Origin: an uncultured Planctomycetota bacterium
GTDB lineage: Bacteria; Planctomycetota; Planctomycetia; Gemmatales; HRBIN36
Direction: 5' to 3'
Assembly (NCBI GenBank): GCA_937944855.1
Contig: CALFAY010000010.1
Location: 62,001 to 126,000, forward strand
DNA: 64,000 bases
Made by a program: the position numbers and the translations under genes. This document shows, piece after piece, positions 1 through 9,200 of this stretch. How positions within the stretch are numbered: position 1 is the stretch's first letter; every line of letters starts with the position of its first letter. The notes beneath the pieces are model-generated. The model did no database searches. It was not told the origin of the DNA and saw only the letters and a list, made by a program, of their open reading frames with translations.

Positions 1-291
1 CACACCGGCGTTTACGTGGCCGTGCCCGGACCCAACCTCGAAACCCGGGCCGAGTACCGCTTTCTGCGGGGCATCGGGGCGGACGTCGTCGGCATGTCCA
101 CGGTGCCCGAGGTCATCGTCGCCGTTCATTGCGGACTGCGGACGCTGGGCCTCTCCGTGATTACCGATATGTGTCTGCCCGATGCTCTGGAACCAGCGTC
201 GGTGCCAGACATCATCGCCACAGCCAACGCCGCCGAGCCGAAGCTGCGGGCCGTCGTCAAGGGCGTTCTCCGGCGTCTCGACACCGTTTGA
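1..291 (+). CDS. Purine-nucleoside phosphorylase, C-terminal part (cut by window edge)
   Basis: The reading frame is open from base 1 and ends at the stop at 289-291, so only about the last 96 residues are present. They contain the segment [18 protein letters not shown] followed by [15 protein letters not shown]. Both are typical of trimeric inosine/guanosine phosphorylases (PNP family 2), where they line the phosphate and purine pockets. The enzyme cleaves purine nucleosides to base plus (deoxy)ribose-1-phosphate in the cytoplasm. pyrE follows 40 bp downstream on the same strand, so the two form a small nucleotide-salvage/synthesis group. The GTG at 16 is internal, because homology-like residues (HTGVY) precede it. 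Family assignment is firm; the exact subtype is less so because the N-terminus is missing. Confidence 0.9.
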   Translation, partial: HTGVYVAVPGPNLETRAEYRFLRGIGADVVGMSTVPEVIVAVHCGLRTLGLSVITDMCLPDALEPASVPDIIATANAAEPKLRAVVKGVLRRLDTV

Positions 292-331
292 ACGCACGCC
301 GGTCCCTGCCGCCCGTGCCGAAAGGACGATC

Positions 332-895
332 ATGAGCCAGTTGCCGACTTCCCTGGACAAACGCGCCCGGCTCCTGGAACTCCTCAAACAGCGGGCCTTG
401 ATTTTCCGCGAAGTGACGCTGGCCTCGGGCCAGAAAAGCCATTTCTACATCGACGGCAAGATGATCCTCATGTCGTCGGACTCCACGCCGCTGATCGCCG
501 ATCTGCTTTACGATCTGACGGCCGACTGGAACCTCGACGCCGTCGGCGGGCCAGAGATCGGGGCGCTTCCCCTGGCTACCGCCACGGTGTATCGGTATCA
601 CCTGGCCGGTCGCCGATTGGAAGGCTTCTGCGTCCGTAAAGAAATCAAGACTCACGGAACGCAGAAGCGCATCGAAGGCCGACTCGAACCCGGCTGGCGC
701 GTGGCCGTGGTCGAGGACGTGATGACGACCGGCAGTTCGGTTCTCGGGGCCGTTGAGGCGGTTCAGGAGGCGAAAGCAGAGATCGTCGGCGTGCTCTGCC
801 TGCTCGACCGCTTGCAGGGTGCGAGGGAACGCATTGAAGGCATGGGGCTCCGCTTCGAGCCGCTGTTCACCCTGCGGGATCTGGGACTGGGATGA
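332..895 (+). CDS. pyrE: Orotate phosphoribosyltransferase
   Basis: This 187-residue protein has normal length for PyrE, which makes orotidine monophosphate from orotate and PRPP in pyrimidine synthesis. The frame is open further upstream, but the ATG at 332 has an AAAGGA ribosome site 5 bases before it and gives the usual N-terminus. Visible motifs are SGQKSHFYIDGK near the N-terminus, VGGPEIGALPLA in the middle, and the PRPP loop VAVVEDVMTTGSSVLGA with its acidic pair (ED). The basic segment CVRKEIKTHGTQKRIEG matches the catalytic flexible loop. It lies 40 bp after the purine phosphorylase gene and is followed by a hairpin and a convergent gene. Confidence 0.95.
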   Translation: MSQLPTSLDKRARLLELLKQRALIFREVTLASGQKSHFYIDGKMILMSSDSTPLIADLLYDLTADWNLDAVGGPEIGALPLATATVYRYHLAGRRLEGFCVRKEIKTHGTQKRIEGRLEPGWRVAVVEDVMTTGSSVLGAVEAVQEAKAEIVGVLCLLDRLQGARERIEGMGLRFEPLFTLRDLGLG

Positions 896-907
896 GGGAG
901 TGGTAAA

Positions 908-939
908 CACCGGCCAGCTTGCGCAGACCTCGGCCGGTG
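908..939. terminator. Hairpin between convergent pyrE and HTH gene
   Basis: A perfect 8-bp inverted repeat, CACCGGCC at 908-915 and GGCCGGTG at 932-939, encloses a 16-nt loop in the gap between two convergent genes. Read on the minus strand it is followed by only three Ts, so it is a weak intrinsic terminator, better placed for the minus-strand gene. It could also be a simple transcript-end hairpin for both. Confidence 0.35.
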
Positions 940-970
940 AGGGAAGATGACTGACCGCACCCAAAGGGAT

Positions 971-1207
971 CTACTGCGGGCCGTGACCGTAGATGTGCTG
1001 GATCGGCGTCGTGTGCCCCCAGATGAGCTTCTCCCGCGTCAGGCCGAAGACGGCGGCGATTCTGTCGCGTTCGGTCGGACTCGGCGTCCAGCGGCCCAGA
1101 TAGATCGCCATGACCCGGCTTTCTTCCAGACCCGACCGCTCGACCAGTTCTTGCACGCTGATCCCGAATTCGACGCACAACTGAGCAACCGTCTTGAGGC
1201 TTTCCAT
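971..1207 (-). CDS. Small helix-turn-helix protein
   Basis: A 78-residue protein. The region VAQLCVEFGISVQELVERSGLEESRVMAIYLGRW reads as a helix-turn-helix resembling the Cro/C1 type (two short helices, then a recognition helix). It is followed by SPTERDRIAAVFGL, as in XRE-like regulators. The start ATG at 1207 is supported by GAGGT seven bases upstream. It lies downstream of, and on the same strand as, cysE with a 108-bp gap. The target is unknown. Because the protein is only one domain long, it may bind DNA as a dimer or act as a small modulator. It could also be a domain-only relative without DNA-binding activity. Confidence 0.7.
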   Translation of the reverse strand: MESLKTVAQLCVEFGISVQELVERSGLEESRVMAIYLGRWTPSPTERDRIAAVFGLTREKLIWGHTTPIQHIYGHGPQ

Positions 1208-1315
1208 GCTTTTACCTCACGGACTCAGGGGCAGTGGAAGCCGCCCATCAACATCATATTAGCCTAGCCAGGCCGGCACGGACCAGCCGAGTGCCATCCG
1301 GTCAGCACTGCCATT

Positions 1316-2260
1316 CTAGATCTGAGCCTTGGCCGGGTCGCCGGAGTTGGACGGCCCCTTCAGTCGCAACGACGGTTTTTCGAGCAATACCGAGGTGTAT
1401 GGCTCAACGCTGTGGGTCAGCCAGACGTTGGAGCCGATGATGGCGTGGTGTCCGATCACCGTGTCGCCGCCGAGAATGGTCGCGTTGGCGTACACCACCA
1501 CGTCGTCTTCCAGCGTCGGATGCCGCTTCTTGCCGCGAATGATGTTGCCGTGCGGATCGCGGGGGAAGCTCAAGGCCCCCAGCGTGACGCCCTGATAGAG
1601 CTTGACGTTTTTGCCGATCTCGCAGGTTTCACCGATGACGACGCCGGTGCCGTGGTCAATGAAAAAGCCCTCTCCGATGCTCGCTCCGGGGTGGATGTCG
1701 ATGCCGGTCTTGGAATGGGCGTACTCGGTCATGATGCGGGGAATCAGCGGTACGCCGAGCAGAAGCAGCTCATGGGCCAGGCGATAGACCGTCACCGCCT
1801 CCAGACCCGGGTAGCAGAAGACGATCTCGTGATAACCTTTGGCCGCTGGGTCGCCCTCGAAAGCGGCCTGGGCGTCTTTTTCCAGAATCTGTCGCAGGGC
1901 TGGCAGCCGTTTGAGGAACTCGACCGCCTTCTGCTGGGCGACGGCCTCGAAGTCGGTGTCCTTTTGCGTCTCACAGAACTCGTGACGCAGTGCCCGGGCG
2001 ATCTGCTGGGTGAGTTGGTCATGAAGCCGGTCCACCAGGTCGCCGACGTAGTAGGTGACATTGGCCATGTGCAGATTCTGCCGCCGGTAAAAGCCCGGGT
2101 AGAGGATGTCCATCAGGTCGCCGATGCAGGCGATGATGGCCTCCCGGCTCGGTAGCGGGTGGTGCCCCAGGTGGTTGATCCGCCGACAGAGCGTGTAAGT
2201 CTCGACGATGGCATCGGTGATTTCAGGAAGAGACTCTTTGAGGCGGATGTCAGTGGCCAT
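1316..2260 (-). CDS. cysE: Serine O-acetyltransferase
   Basis: A 314-residue protein. The C-terminal half is a left-handed parallel beta-helix built from hexapeptide repeats ([53 protein letters not shown]), the fold of serine acetyltransferases. [10 protein letters not shown] holds the family's catalytic His. The N-terminal 150 residues are helical, as in the longer EpsC-type enzymes, and include a run of His/Arg near residue 30. The reaction is L-serine plus acetyl-CoA to O-acetylserine, the first step of cysteine synthesis. No cysteine synthase is adjacent. The ATG at 2260 is the only good start. CysE is highly likely; another hexapeptide acyltransferase is the main alternative. Confidence 0.9.
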   Translation of the reverse strand: MATDIRLKESLPEITDAIVETYTLCRRINHLGHHPLPSREAIIACIGDLMDILYPGFYRRQNLHMANVTYYVGDLVDRLHDQLTQQIARALRHEFCETQKDTDFEAVAQQKAVEFLKRLPALRQILEKDAQAAFEGDPAAKGYHEIVFCYPGLEAVTVYRLAHELLLLGVPLIPRIMTEYAHSKTGIDIHPGASIGEGFFIDHGTGVVIGETCEIGKNVKLYQGVTLGALSFPRDPHGNIIRGKKRHPTLEDDVVVYANATILGGDTVIGHHAIIGSNVWLTHSVEPYTSVLLEKPSLRLKGPSNSGDPAKAQI

Positions 2261-2697
2261 GTCTCACGCTCTTTTCCACGGAATCATTAGGCGCCCGCAG
2301 CTCCGGCGGTCTTTGTAAGCAACCCCAGCAGCGGGGACAACCGGGACAATGTCATGCACATCGGCAAGGGCCGCCGGACAGATGCAGCCAATCCGGCCAT
2401 GCCACAACGCTTGGATCCCTTGGGTGCCGACACCAAGGCGACATAGGGGGGCAACTCTTGCCTAAGGACAACGCACCGGCTTCGATCACATCCACGGACT
2501 TTTTGTTCTCTGCTGCAAAACACAAGTCTAAATCAGCATTTGTGTTGTGGCTTGTTTGTCCGCCACGCGCTTCGCTTGCAGTTGGGGTTCGGCGTGAACT
2601 TTGCTGGGGAATGTAGAAACCGAACGCATCCCGGGCCTGTCAACCGCGGGGCTGCTCGTCCGAACCGATCAGGGGAGAGGTGGTCGGTCGGTACGTG

Positions 2698-2832
2698 CCA
2701 GCCCTGCTTTTTTGCCGCACTTATTCTCAGTCCTCGGAAGCCTTCAACCCTTCAATTCGCATGTTGCGGAACGTCCTGGACCAGTACTGCGGAGCCATGC
2801 CGCCGGGGACGAGGGACGCAGGGCTGGTTTTT
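2698..2832 (+). ncRNA. Candidate structured RNA with closing stem and T-tract
   Basis: This lies in the 755-bp gene-free stretch between cysE and the Rieske gene. CCAGCCCTGC at 2698-2707 is the exact reverse complement of GCAGGGCTGG at 2818-2827, which is followed at once by five Ts (2828-2832), as at an intrinsic terminator. Immediately inside the right arm, CGAGGGAC can pair with GTCCTCG in the left half (one bulged base), and a small hairpin (CGCA-TGT-TGCG) sits between. Together this resembles a rod-shaped RNA of about 135 nt. I did not recognise SRP RNA, 6S, RNase P or tmRNA signatures, and no clear promoter was found. The rest of 2261-2935 shows no convincing gene, only short open frames without ribosome sites. 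Confidence 0.3.
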
Positions 2833-2935
2833 AGGAGCCGACGAGTCGCCAGTCAGGGCAGCAGAGACGGGAGCCAATCCTGGGCACGCAGTTTGCTGAA
2901 CGTTGAGATGCTTGTTGAGAACAATTTGAAATAAG

Positions 2936-2963
2936 TTGACATCGGAATGTCCCCGGCTACAAC
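2936..2963 (+). promoter_or_regulatory. Probable promoter of the Rieske/cytochrome b operon
   Basis: A perfect -35 box TTGACA (2936-2941) is followed after 16 bp by TACAAC (2958-2963), four of six matches to the -10 consensus. Transcription would start near 2970, giving a leader of about 45 nt before the ATG at 3016. This placement argues against the upstream in-frame ATG at 2947, which falls between the two boxes. Confidence 0.4.
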
Positions 2964-3015
2964 CTTACTCCGTGGTTGTAGCGACGATTCCGTGCAAACT
3001 AGCAAGAAACCTGAC

Positions 3016-3615
3016 ATGGCAGAGACGACACCTCCGACCGCACCAGCGACCGGTCCCTCGGCGATGCCGCCGCTGGGGAGCAAGCCAGCTCCTGCAAAAC
3101 CGGCGGCCAAGGCGGGCAGCGACCGTCGCGGCTTTTTCTACACCATCTTCGCCACTTGGTTCGGAGCGGCGTGGGCGGCCTTCACCGTCTCGCTGGCGGC
3201 GATGACCCTGGGCACCGTCCGCTTCCTGTTCCCCAATGTCCTGGCCGAGCCTCCCAGCACCTTCAAGGCCGGCACTCCCGAGCAGTACGAGCCGGGCGTC
3301 GTCGTGGAACGGTACAAACAGGAGTACGGGGTGTGGATCGTCCGCATCGACAACCAGATCTTCGCTCTCAGCACGGTCTGTACCCATCTGGGCTGCACGC
3401 CAAACTGGCTGGAAAACGAGCAGAAATTCAAATGCCCCTGTCATGGCAGCGGGTTCTACAAGGACGGTGTGAATTTCGAAGGCCCGGCTCCCCGACCGCT
3501 GGAGCGTTACAAGATCAGCATCGGTGACGACGGGCAGATCGTGGTGGACAAGAGCAGGAAGTTCCAGAAGGAACTCGGCCAATGGAACGATCCGGACGCC
3601 TCGATCACCCTCTAA
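3016..3615 (+). CDS. Rieske iron-sulfur protein of a cytochrome bc-type complex
   Basis: A 199-residue protein that would pass electrons from quinol to the c-type cytochrome side. The N-terminus is Ala/Pro-rich and followed by one membrane anchor (FFYTIFATWFGAAWAAFTVS). The C-terminal half has both Rieske cluster motifs, CTHLGC and CPCHGSGF, supplying the two Cys and two His ligands of the 2Fe-2S centre. The frame opens at an ATG at 2947, but the promoter-like boxes at 2936-2963 overlap that start, so I chose 3016. No strong ribosome site is visible for either start. It is the first gene of a five- to six-gene operon with cytochrome b, a multihaem cytochrome and cupredoxins. Confidence 0.92.
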   Translation: MAETTPPTAPATGPSAMPPLGSKPAPAKPAAKAGSDRRGFFYTIFATWFGAAWAAFTVSLAAMTLGTVRFLFPNVLAEPPSTFKAGTPEQYEPGVVVERYKQEYGVWIVRIDNQIFALSTVCTHLGCTPNWLENEQKFKCPCHGSGFYKDGVNFEGPAPRPLERYKISIGDDGQIVVDKSRKFQKELGQWNDPDASITL

Positions 3616-3724
3616 GGGCGGGAGGTGCTAACCGGATCAGCGACCCTTCGGAAGCCGCGTCGGTCGAATCGGACGCCGTTCGGCCGCCTCGGAGAAGCAT
3701 CGGCGAGCAGGAAACGGAGTGGGC

Positions 3725-4498
3725 ATGTCCGTAGGCGACTTCATCCGCAACAGTCAGGTCTGGAAAAGCATCTTTCGCCATCCCGCGCCGCGCGACCGCC
3801 GCAACCGCGTGGTGGTGATGCTGACCAACTTCTTCCTTCACCTGCACCCGGTTTCGATCCGCAAGCAGGGCATCGCCCTGAGCTACACCTGGTGCATGGG
3901 CGGCATCACGTTCTTCCTGTTTTTAGTGGAAACCGTGACCGGCGTGCTGCTGATGTTCTACTATCGGCCCACGCTGGAACACGCCTACAACGACATCGTC
4001 ACGCTCGGCCAGGTGACGACGCTGGGCGTCCTCCGGGAACTGCACCGCTGGGGCGCCCATGCGATGGTCATCACCATCTGGCTGCACATGTATCGTGTGT
4101 TCCTGACTGGCAGTTACAAGCCGCCTCGGGAGTTCAACTGGGTCGTCGGCGTGATTCTGCTCGTCCTGACGCTGCTCTTGAGCTTTACCGGCTATCTGTT
4201 GCCGTGGGACCAGCTGGCGATCTGGGCCATCACGGTAGGCAGCAACATGGCCCGGGCCACGCCGCTTCTGGGTCACGAAGGGCCGGGAGCGAAATTCCTC
4301 GTCATCGGCGGCGTCGAGCTGATCCACTCCGGCAGCGACGCCCGCTTCGCCCTGCTGGGGCAGCGTTTCGTCGGCGAAATGACCCTGCTGCGGTTTTACG
4401 TCCTGCACTGCATCGCTCTGCCGCTGGCTGTCGCTTTGCTCATCGCCATCCACTTCTGGCGGGTCCGCAAGGACGGCGGCATCAGCGGACCGCTGTGA
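3725..4498 (+). CDS. Cytochrome b N-terminal (b6-like) subunit
   Basis: A 257-residue membrane protein matching the N-terminal di-haem half of cytochrome b. Four hydrophobic helices are visible. The two His pairs that bind the b haems lie in [19 protein letters not shown] (helix B) and near [20 protein letters not shown] (helix D), with the usual 13-14 residue spacing within each. [13 protein letters not shown] is the conserved Qo-site segment after helix C. The ATG at 3725 has GGAG upstream and is preferred to the in-frame GTG at 3719. The quinol-oxidising core is split here between this gene and the next, as in b6f-type complexes. The gap to the Rieske gene is 109 bp. Confidence 0.93.
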   Translation: MSVGDFIRNSQVWKSIFRHPAPRDRRNRVVVMLTNFFLHLHPVSIRKQGIALSYTWCMGGITFFLFLVETVTGVLLMFYYRPTLEHAYNDIVTLGQVTTLGVLRELHRWGAHAMVITIWLHMYRVFLTGSYKPPREFNWVVGVILLVLTLLLSFTGYLLPWDQLAIWAITVGSNMARATPLLGHEGPGAKFLVIGGVELIHSGSDARFALLGQRFVGEMTLLRFYVLHCIALPLAVALLIAIHFWRVRKDGGISGPL

Positions 4499-4585
4499 CG
4501 GTATTCGGAGGTCAGGCGACGTGCTTCTCCCCGTTCAAGCGGGAGAGGGGACTGGAGTGAGGGCTGAATCAGGAGAAGGTTCCTC

Positions 4586-6160
4586 ATGGTCGGCGGACAG
4601 GATTTGACCCCGGCGGTCCAGAACGGATTGGCCGGGTACTACGGGCTGGTGGCGCTGGCCAATGTGGCCTACGGGGCCATCGCCTATTACAAGTTCAAGG
4701 ACAAACTCCAGGGTTTCGTCTGGCCGGTGGTCGGCGGCGTGTTCGCCGTGCTGGCCCTGCTTAACGCCGCCCACATTCCCTGGGTCAAGCTGCCGCTGTG
4801 GTACAAAGACCTCAGCGACCACGGCATCGTCCGTTCGCTCATGCACTTCGGCGTGGTCGGAACAGCGGCGGACGCGATTTTCTATCTCGGGCTGACCCTG
4901 TTGATCTTGATGTGTCTGATCTGCACTGGCGACGTCATCTACTCGTATTTCCTCCGTGCTCCCTCGGCGAACGGCAACAATGGGAATCGCGGCAACGGCT
5001 CCAACGGCGGCTGGCTGCGGGAACCGCTCAGCCGCATCACTGCGGAGCTGGTCGTCATCGCCCTGTTGGCCCTGATCCTCTTCGGCACCAACGCCATCAG
5101 CTATTTCGTCACCTCTATCGTGGGATTCATGGCTTTTCTGGTGTGGCGCAAGACGCTGACAAAGCCGATGGTGATCTGGAGCGTGTTCAATGTCGTGCTG
5201 CTGTTCGGCGGCTTGAGCATGACCGACTACGACTTCCGCACCATTATCGTGAAACCGGACAACGTCCCGATCGTCGGTCTGGTTTTCGTGGTCGGCTTTT
5301 TCACCTGGCTGGCGTTCCGCAAGGCGGTCATCAACGACGAGCGGAGGAAAGAGGGTCTGCCTCCAGCGGAAAAGGAGGAGGAAGATAAAGTCCTGGTCTG
5401 GCCCGACCTGGTGTACACGGAACTGATCTGCATGGTGGTCGTGACCATCGTGCTCATCGTGTGGTCCGTGGCGTTGCCCGCACCGCTGGAGCAGCCGGCC
5501 AGCAGCACGCGCACGCCCAACCCGTCGAAAGCTCCGTGGTACTTCCTCGGCCTCCAGGAAATGCTTGTGTACTACGACCCGTGGCTGGCCGGCGTCGTGC
5601 TGCCGACGCTCATCATCCTCGGACTCATGGCCATGCCCTACATCGACTTCAACCAGAAGGGCAACGGCTACTTCACGTTCGAGGAGCGGCCCTTTGCGAT
5701 TGTGGTGTGGCTATTCGGGTTCATAGTCCTGTGGGTGACACTGATCTTCCTGGGCACGTTTTTGCGCGGACCGAACTGGAACTTCTTTGGGCTTTATGAG
5801 CCGTGGGACCCGCACAAGCTGGTACCGCTCAACAACGTCAACCTCTCGGACTACTTCTGGGTCCGCGGTCTGGGCATCCTCTGGGTGACCAACGATCCGC
5901 AGTCGCTGGGCGGCTTCCTGACGATTCTGATGCGGGAGTTGCCGGGCATTCTGCTGGTGCTGGGCTACTTCATGATCCTGCCGCCCGTGCTGGCCAAGAC
6001 CATCTTCCGCAGTTTCTATCTGCGCATGGGCTTCATTCGCTACATGACCATGATCGTCATCCTTCTGTTCATGGCGAGTCTGCCCATCAAGATGATCCTG
6101 CGGTGGACGATCAACCTGAAGTACATCGTGGCCATTCCGGAGTTCTTCTTCAACATCTGA
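4586..6160 (+). CDS. Cytochrome b C-terminal (subunit IV-like) protein with extra membrane helices
   Basis: A 524-residue, many-helix membrane protein. Residues from about 305 onward resemble the C-terminal half of cytochrome b: NPSKAPWYFLGLQEML, then the conserved helices and FLRGPNWNFFGLYEPWDP. Before this comes an extra N-terminal block of several hydrophobic helices (about residues 15-120 and 145-240), split by an Asn/Gly-rich linker near residue 130 and a Glu/Lys-rich loop near 265. It is thus about three times longer than b6f subunit IV. AGGAGAAGG lies eight bases before the ATG at 4586. At the quinol site the usual Glu before Trp-Tyr of the PEWY motif is Pro here. The partner subunit ends 87 bp upstream. 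Confidence 0.88.
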   Translation: MVGGQDLTPAVQNGLAGYYGLVALANVAYGAIAYYKFKDKLQGFVWPVVGGVFAVLALLNAAHIPWVKLPLWYKDLSDHGIVRSLMHFGVVGTAADAIFYLGLTLLILMCLICTGDVIYSYFLRAPSANGNNGNRGNGSNGGWLREPLSRITAELVVIALLALILFGTNAISYFVTSIVGFMAFLVWRKTLTKPMVIWSVFNVVLLFGGLSMTDYDFRTIIVKPDNVPIVGLVFVVGFFTWLAFRKAVINDERRKEGLPPAEKEEEDKVLVWPDLVYTELICMVVVTIVLIVWSVALPAPLEQPASSTRTPNPSKAPWYFLGLQEMLVYYDPWLAGVVLPTLIILGLMAMPYIDFNQKGNGYFTFEERPFAIVVWLFGFIVLWVTLIFLGTFLRGPNWNFFGLYEPWDPHKLVPLNNVNLSDYFWVRGLGILWVTNDPQSLGGFLTILMRELPGILLVLGYFMILPPVLAKTIFRSFYLRMGFIRYMTMIVILLFMASLPIKMILRWTINLKYIVAIPEFFFNI

Positions 6161-6232
6161 GCGGCATTCGCGGTCACGCGGCGGAGCCGGGATGGCTCAT
6201 GCCTGCCCGATGCCGAGGACGAAGGGTGCAAG

Positions 6233-9200
6233 ATGGCTGCCAGAGACGAAACCTATCGCGACCAGAAGATGTTGGACATCGTGTTCGCGGTGTCCTCCAT
6301 CCTGATGCTTCTGAGCCTCATCTGGATGTTCTGGGTCGATTACAACCGCCCCTTCAAGAGCGTGCAACGCAAGGGTTTCGACATTGAGGTTGCCGTCCTG
6401 GAGCATCAAGCACAACACCTCACCGAACAGAACGCCACGCAGATCGAGGCCGCCGCCACCCGGCTTCGGGAAGAACTGGAAAAGACCGACCTGGGCGTAT
6501 CCCCTTCGCTGAGCGAGGACGAACTGCTGGCCGCCGCCAAGCAGGCGATTCAGACGCGCACCCAGCTGCCGCCGGACTCCGAGTTCGTCATTCTGTCGGA
6601 GCGGTTAGCGGCCATGAAGGCAGTACGGGACTCGATCATCAGCCAGCGCGATCAGTTGCAGGAGCGGGGCGCGCCGTCGCTGGTCATCGCGGAACTGGAA
6701 GCCCGCGTCCAGGCGATGAACGAAGAAATCTGGGCCTTGGAGAAGGGACCGGGCGGCGTCGAGGAGCTGGCCCAACGGGCTGCTCAGCGGGAGCAGGAGA
6801 TCAAGGAGCAGCTTCGCCCCGTCAGTCTGGCCGTCGCCGACCTCGATCGGCTGGTACGGGAACGAGACCGGCTCATGCGGACCGCCAGGCAGAAGAGCTT
6901 CGGCTGGGGCGCCCGCATTCGTGCCCTGCCGATCCTGGACGCCTTCGCCTCGCCCTTCCGCATCCGCCAGGACATTCCGGAAGGCCTGACCATTGACTAC
7001 AACTTCAAGCAGGTGCAGCGCAACGACCGCTGCATGACCTGCCACATGTTCAGCGACCGGCTCGGGTTCGACAAGGAAGTTCTTGCCGAATTACCCGAAA
7101 AGATCCGGCCCAAGCTCGGCGAGTTCAACGTTTACTGCAACCATCCGCGGCTGGACCTGTACGTCGGCTCCAACAGTCCTCATCCGGTCGAGAAATTCGG
7201 CTGCACCATCTGCCACAGCGGCATGGGCGGAGCGGCGACGTTCAGCTTCGCCTACCACAGCCCGGACACGGGCAAGACCAATGGCAAGGAGGTCGAGACC
7301 TACGAGGAGATGAAGACCCGTTGGCAGAAGGACCGCAACTGGCGTCACGACCTGCATCCCGATTACATGTGGGATCATCCGATGCTGCCGCGGCGGTTTC
7401 TGGAATCGTCCTGCGTCAAGTGTCACCATCAGATTCTCGACCTGGTGAAAACCGACGGTCGGGAGGAAGCTCCCAAGCTCATCAAGGGCTATCGTCTGGT
7501 CCGAGACCTCGGCTGCTTCGGTTGCCATGAGATTCACGGCTACAAAGGAGGTCGGCCCATCGGTCCGGACATGCGGCTTGAACCCTATCCGCCGCTGGAC
7601 GACCTGACGCCGCTGGAACGGGCCAATCTGACCAGCGATCCGAACGACCCGCCGGGCAAGCTCCGCAAGGTCGGCCCCGGACTGCGTCGCCTGGCCGAGA
7701 AGGTCGGCGAGAAGAACGGCGCGGATTGGACCGCCCGCTGGATCCGCAGTCCTCGCTCGTTCCGCTACGACACCCAGATGCCGCATTTCTTCGGCCTGAC
7801 CAACAACAATCCCGATCAGCTGTCCGACACTCAACCCGACGGGCCGAGTCAGGTTGGCGATCATCAGAAGGGTTTCCCGGATGCGGAAATCCATTCGATG
7901 ACCTTCTATCTGCTCAAGGCCAGCCAGATCCATCTGGCCGAGGTGCGGCAAGTCCACGACATGGATGAGGCCGCCTGGTCGCAGTTCGAGCGGACTTACC
8001 AGGAGTTCGTCCGGCTGAGCGAGCAGCGGAAGCTCAACCCGCAGTTGGTTCCGAACCAGAATCACCCCAAGCTGCCGCGCGACGCTTCGCCGGCGCTTCT
8101 GGCGAAGCTGCCGGCCGGCAAGCCGAACCTGACCTTGGAGCAGCGGCTCAACGAGGAACCGACCCGCGAATGCCTGACCAAGGACCAGTTGCAAATGGTC
8201 CTCGGCTGGTTCGCGGAGCAGATGCGATATCGGAAGCACGGTCGGACGCTGGATCACCTGCCCTACCCGCCGGGTGAATTGGCCGACAAAGACGGGAAGA
8301 TGGCGTACCAGGCCAACGCGGCCAATGGCGGTCTCTTGTTCCAGAAGCACGGCTGCGCCGCCTGCCACAGCCACGAAGCGGTCAAGATTTACGACGACAA
8401 AGGTGTGTTGCTGACGCAGGCGGATTACGGCCCGAATCTCATTGGGCTGCGAGAGAAGCTCGGTTACGACGACAACCCGCAACGGGCCGAGAAGTGGCTA
8501 TACTACTGGCTCAGTGATCCGACCCGCTATCACCCGCGGACCAACATGCCCAATCCGCAGTTGACCCCGCAGCAGCGGGCGGACCTGGTGGCGTGGCTGC
8601 TGACCGGGACGGGCAACGTCGCTCCGCCGCCGCCCCAGGACGGCCTGCTGCCCTGGAGCGAGGTGGGGGTGACGGAAGGCGACATCCGCGGTCTGGCCAA
8701 GACCTATCTGGATAAGGCCCTGCCACGTCAGGAGGCGGAGCAGGCACTCAATGAGGGGTTGGCTGACGTCTCGGCTTTGCGACTCGACGCCGACGAACGG
8801 ATTCTCGCCAAGAATCCCCCACCCGACTCGCCCTTCCGCGGTTGGACTCACGATCAGAAGCTGACCTACTACGTCGGTCGCAAGAGCATCGCCCGCTACG
8901 GCTGCTTCGCCTGCCACGACATCCCGGGCTTCGAGAACGCCAAGCCGATCGGCACGCCGATCAATGACTGGGGCAAGAAAGACTCCGACCGGCTCGCCTT
9001 CGACAACATCCTCGACTACGTCGAACGCTATCGGCTCGCTCACGGCGAACACGGTCATGGCAACGGACACGGAGAGCATGACCAGTCCGCTGCCACGTCG
9101 CAGCCTTCGTGGACGATGGAGCCGTTCTTCTTCGACGCTCTCAAGCACCACAGCCGCATCGGCTTTTTGTACCAGAAGCTCCGGGAGCCTCGCAGCTACG

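Noticed and set aside
2698-2832. Assignment of the inverted-repeat region to SRP RNA, 6S RNA or tmRNA
   Set aside because: The family signature segments of these RNAs were not seen, so only a generic structured-RNA call is kept.
2287-2899. Short open frames between cysE and the Rieske gene
   Set aside because: No ribosome site, poor codon bias, overlapping in several frames; more likely untranslated.
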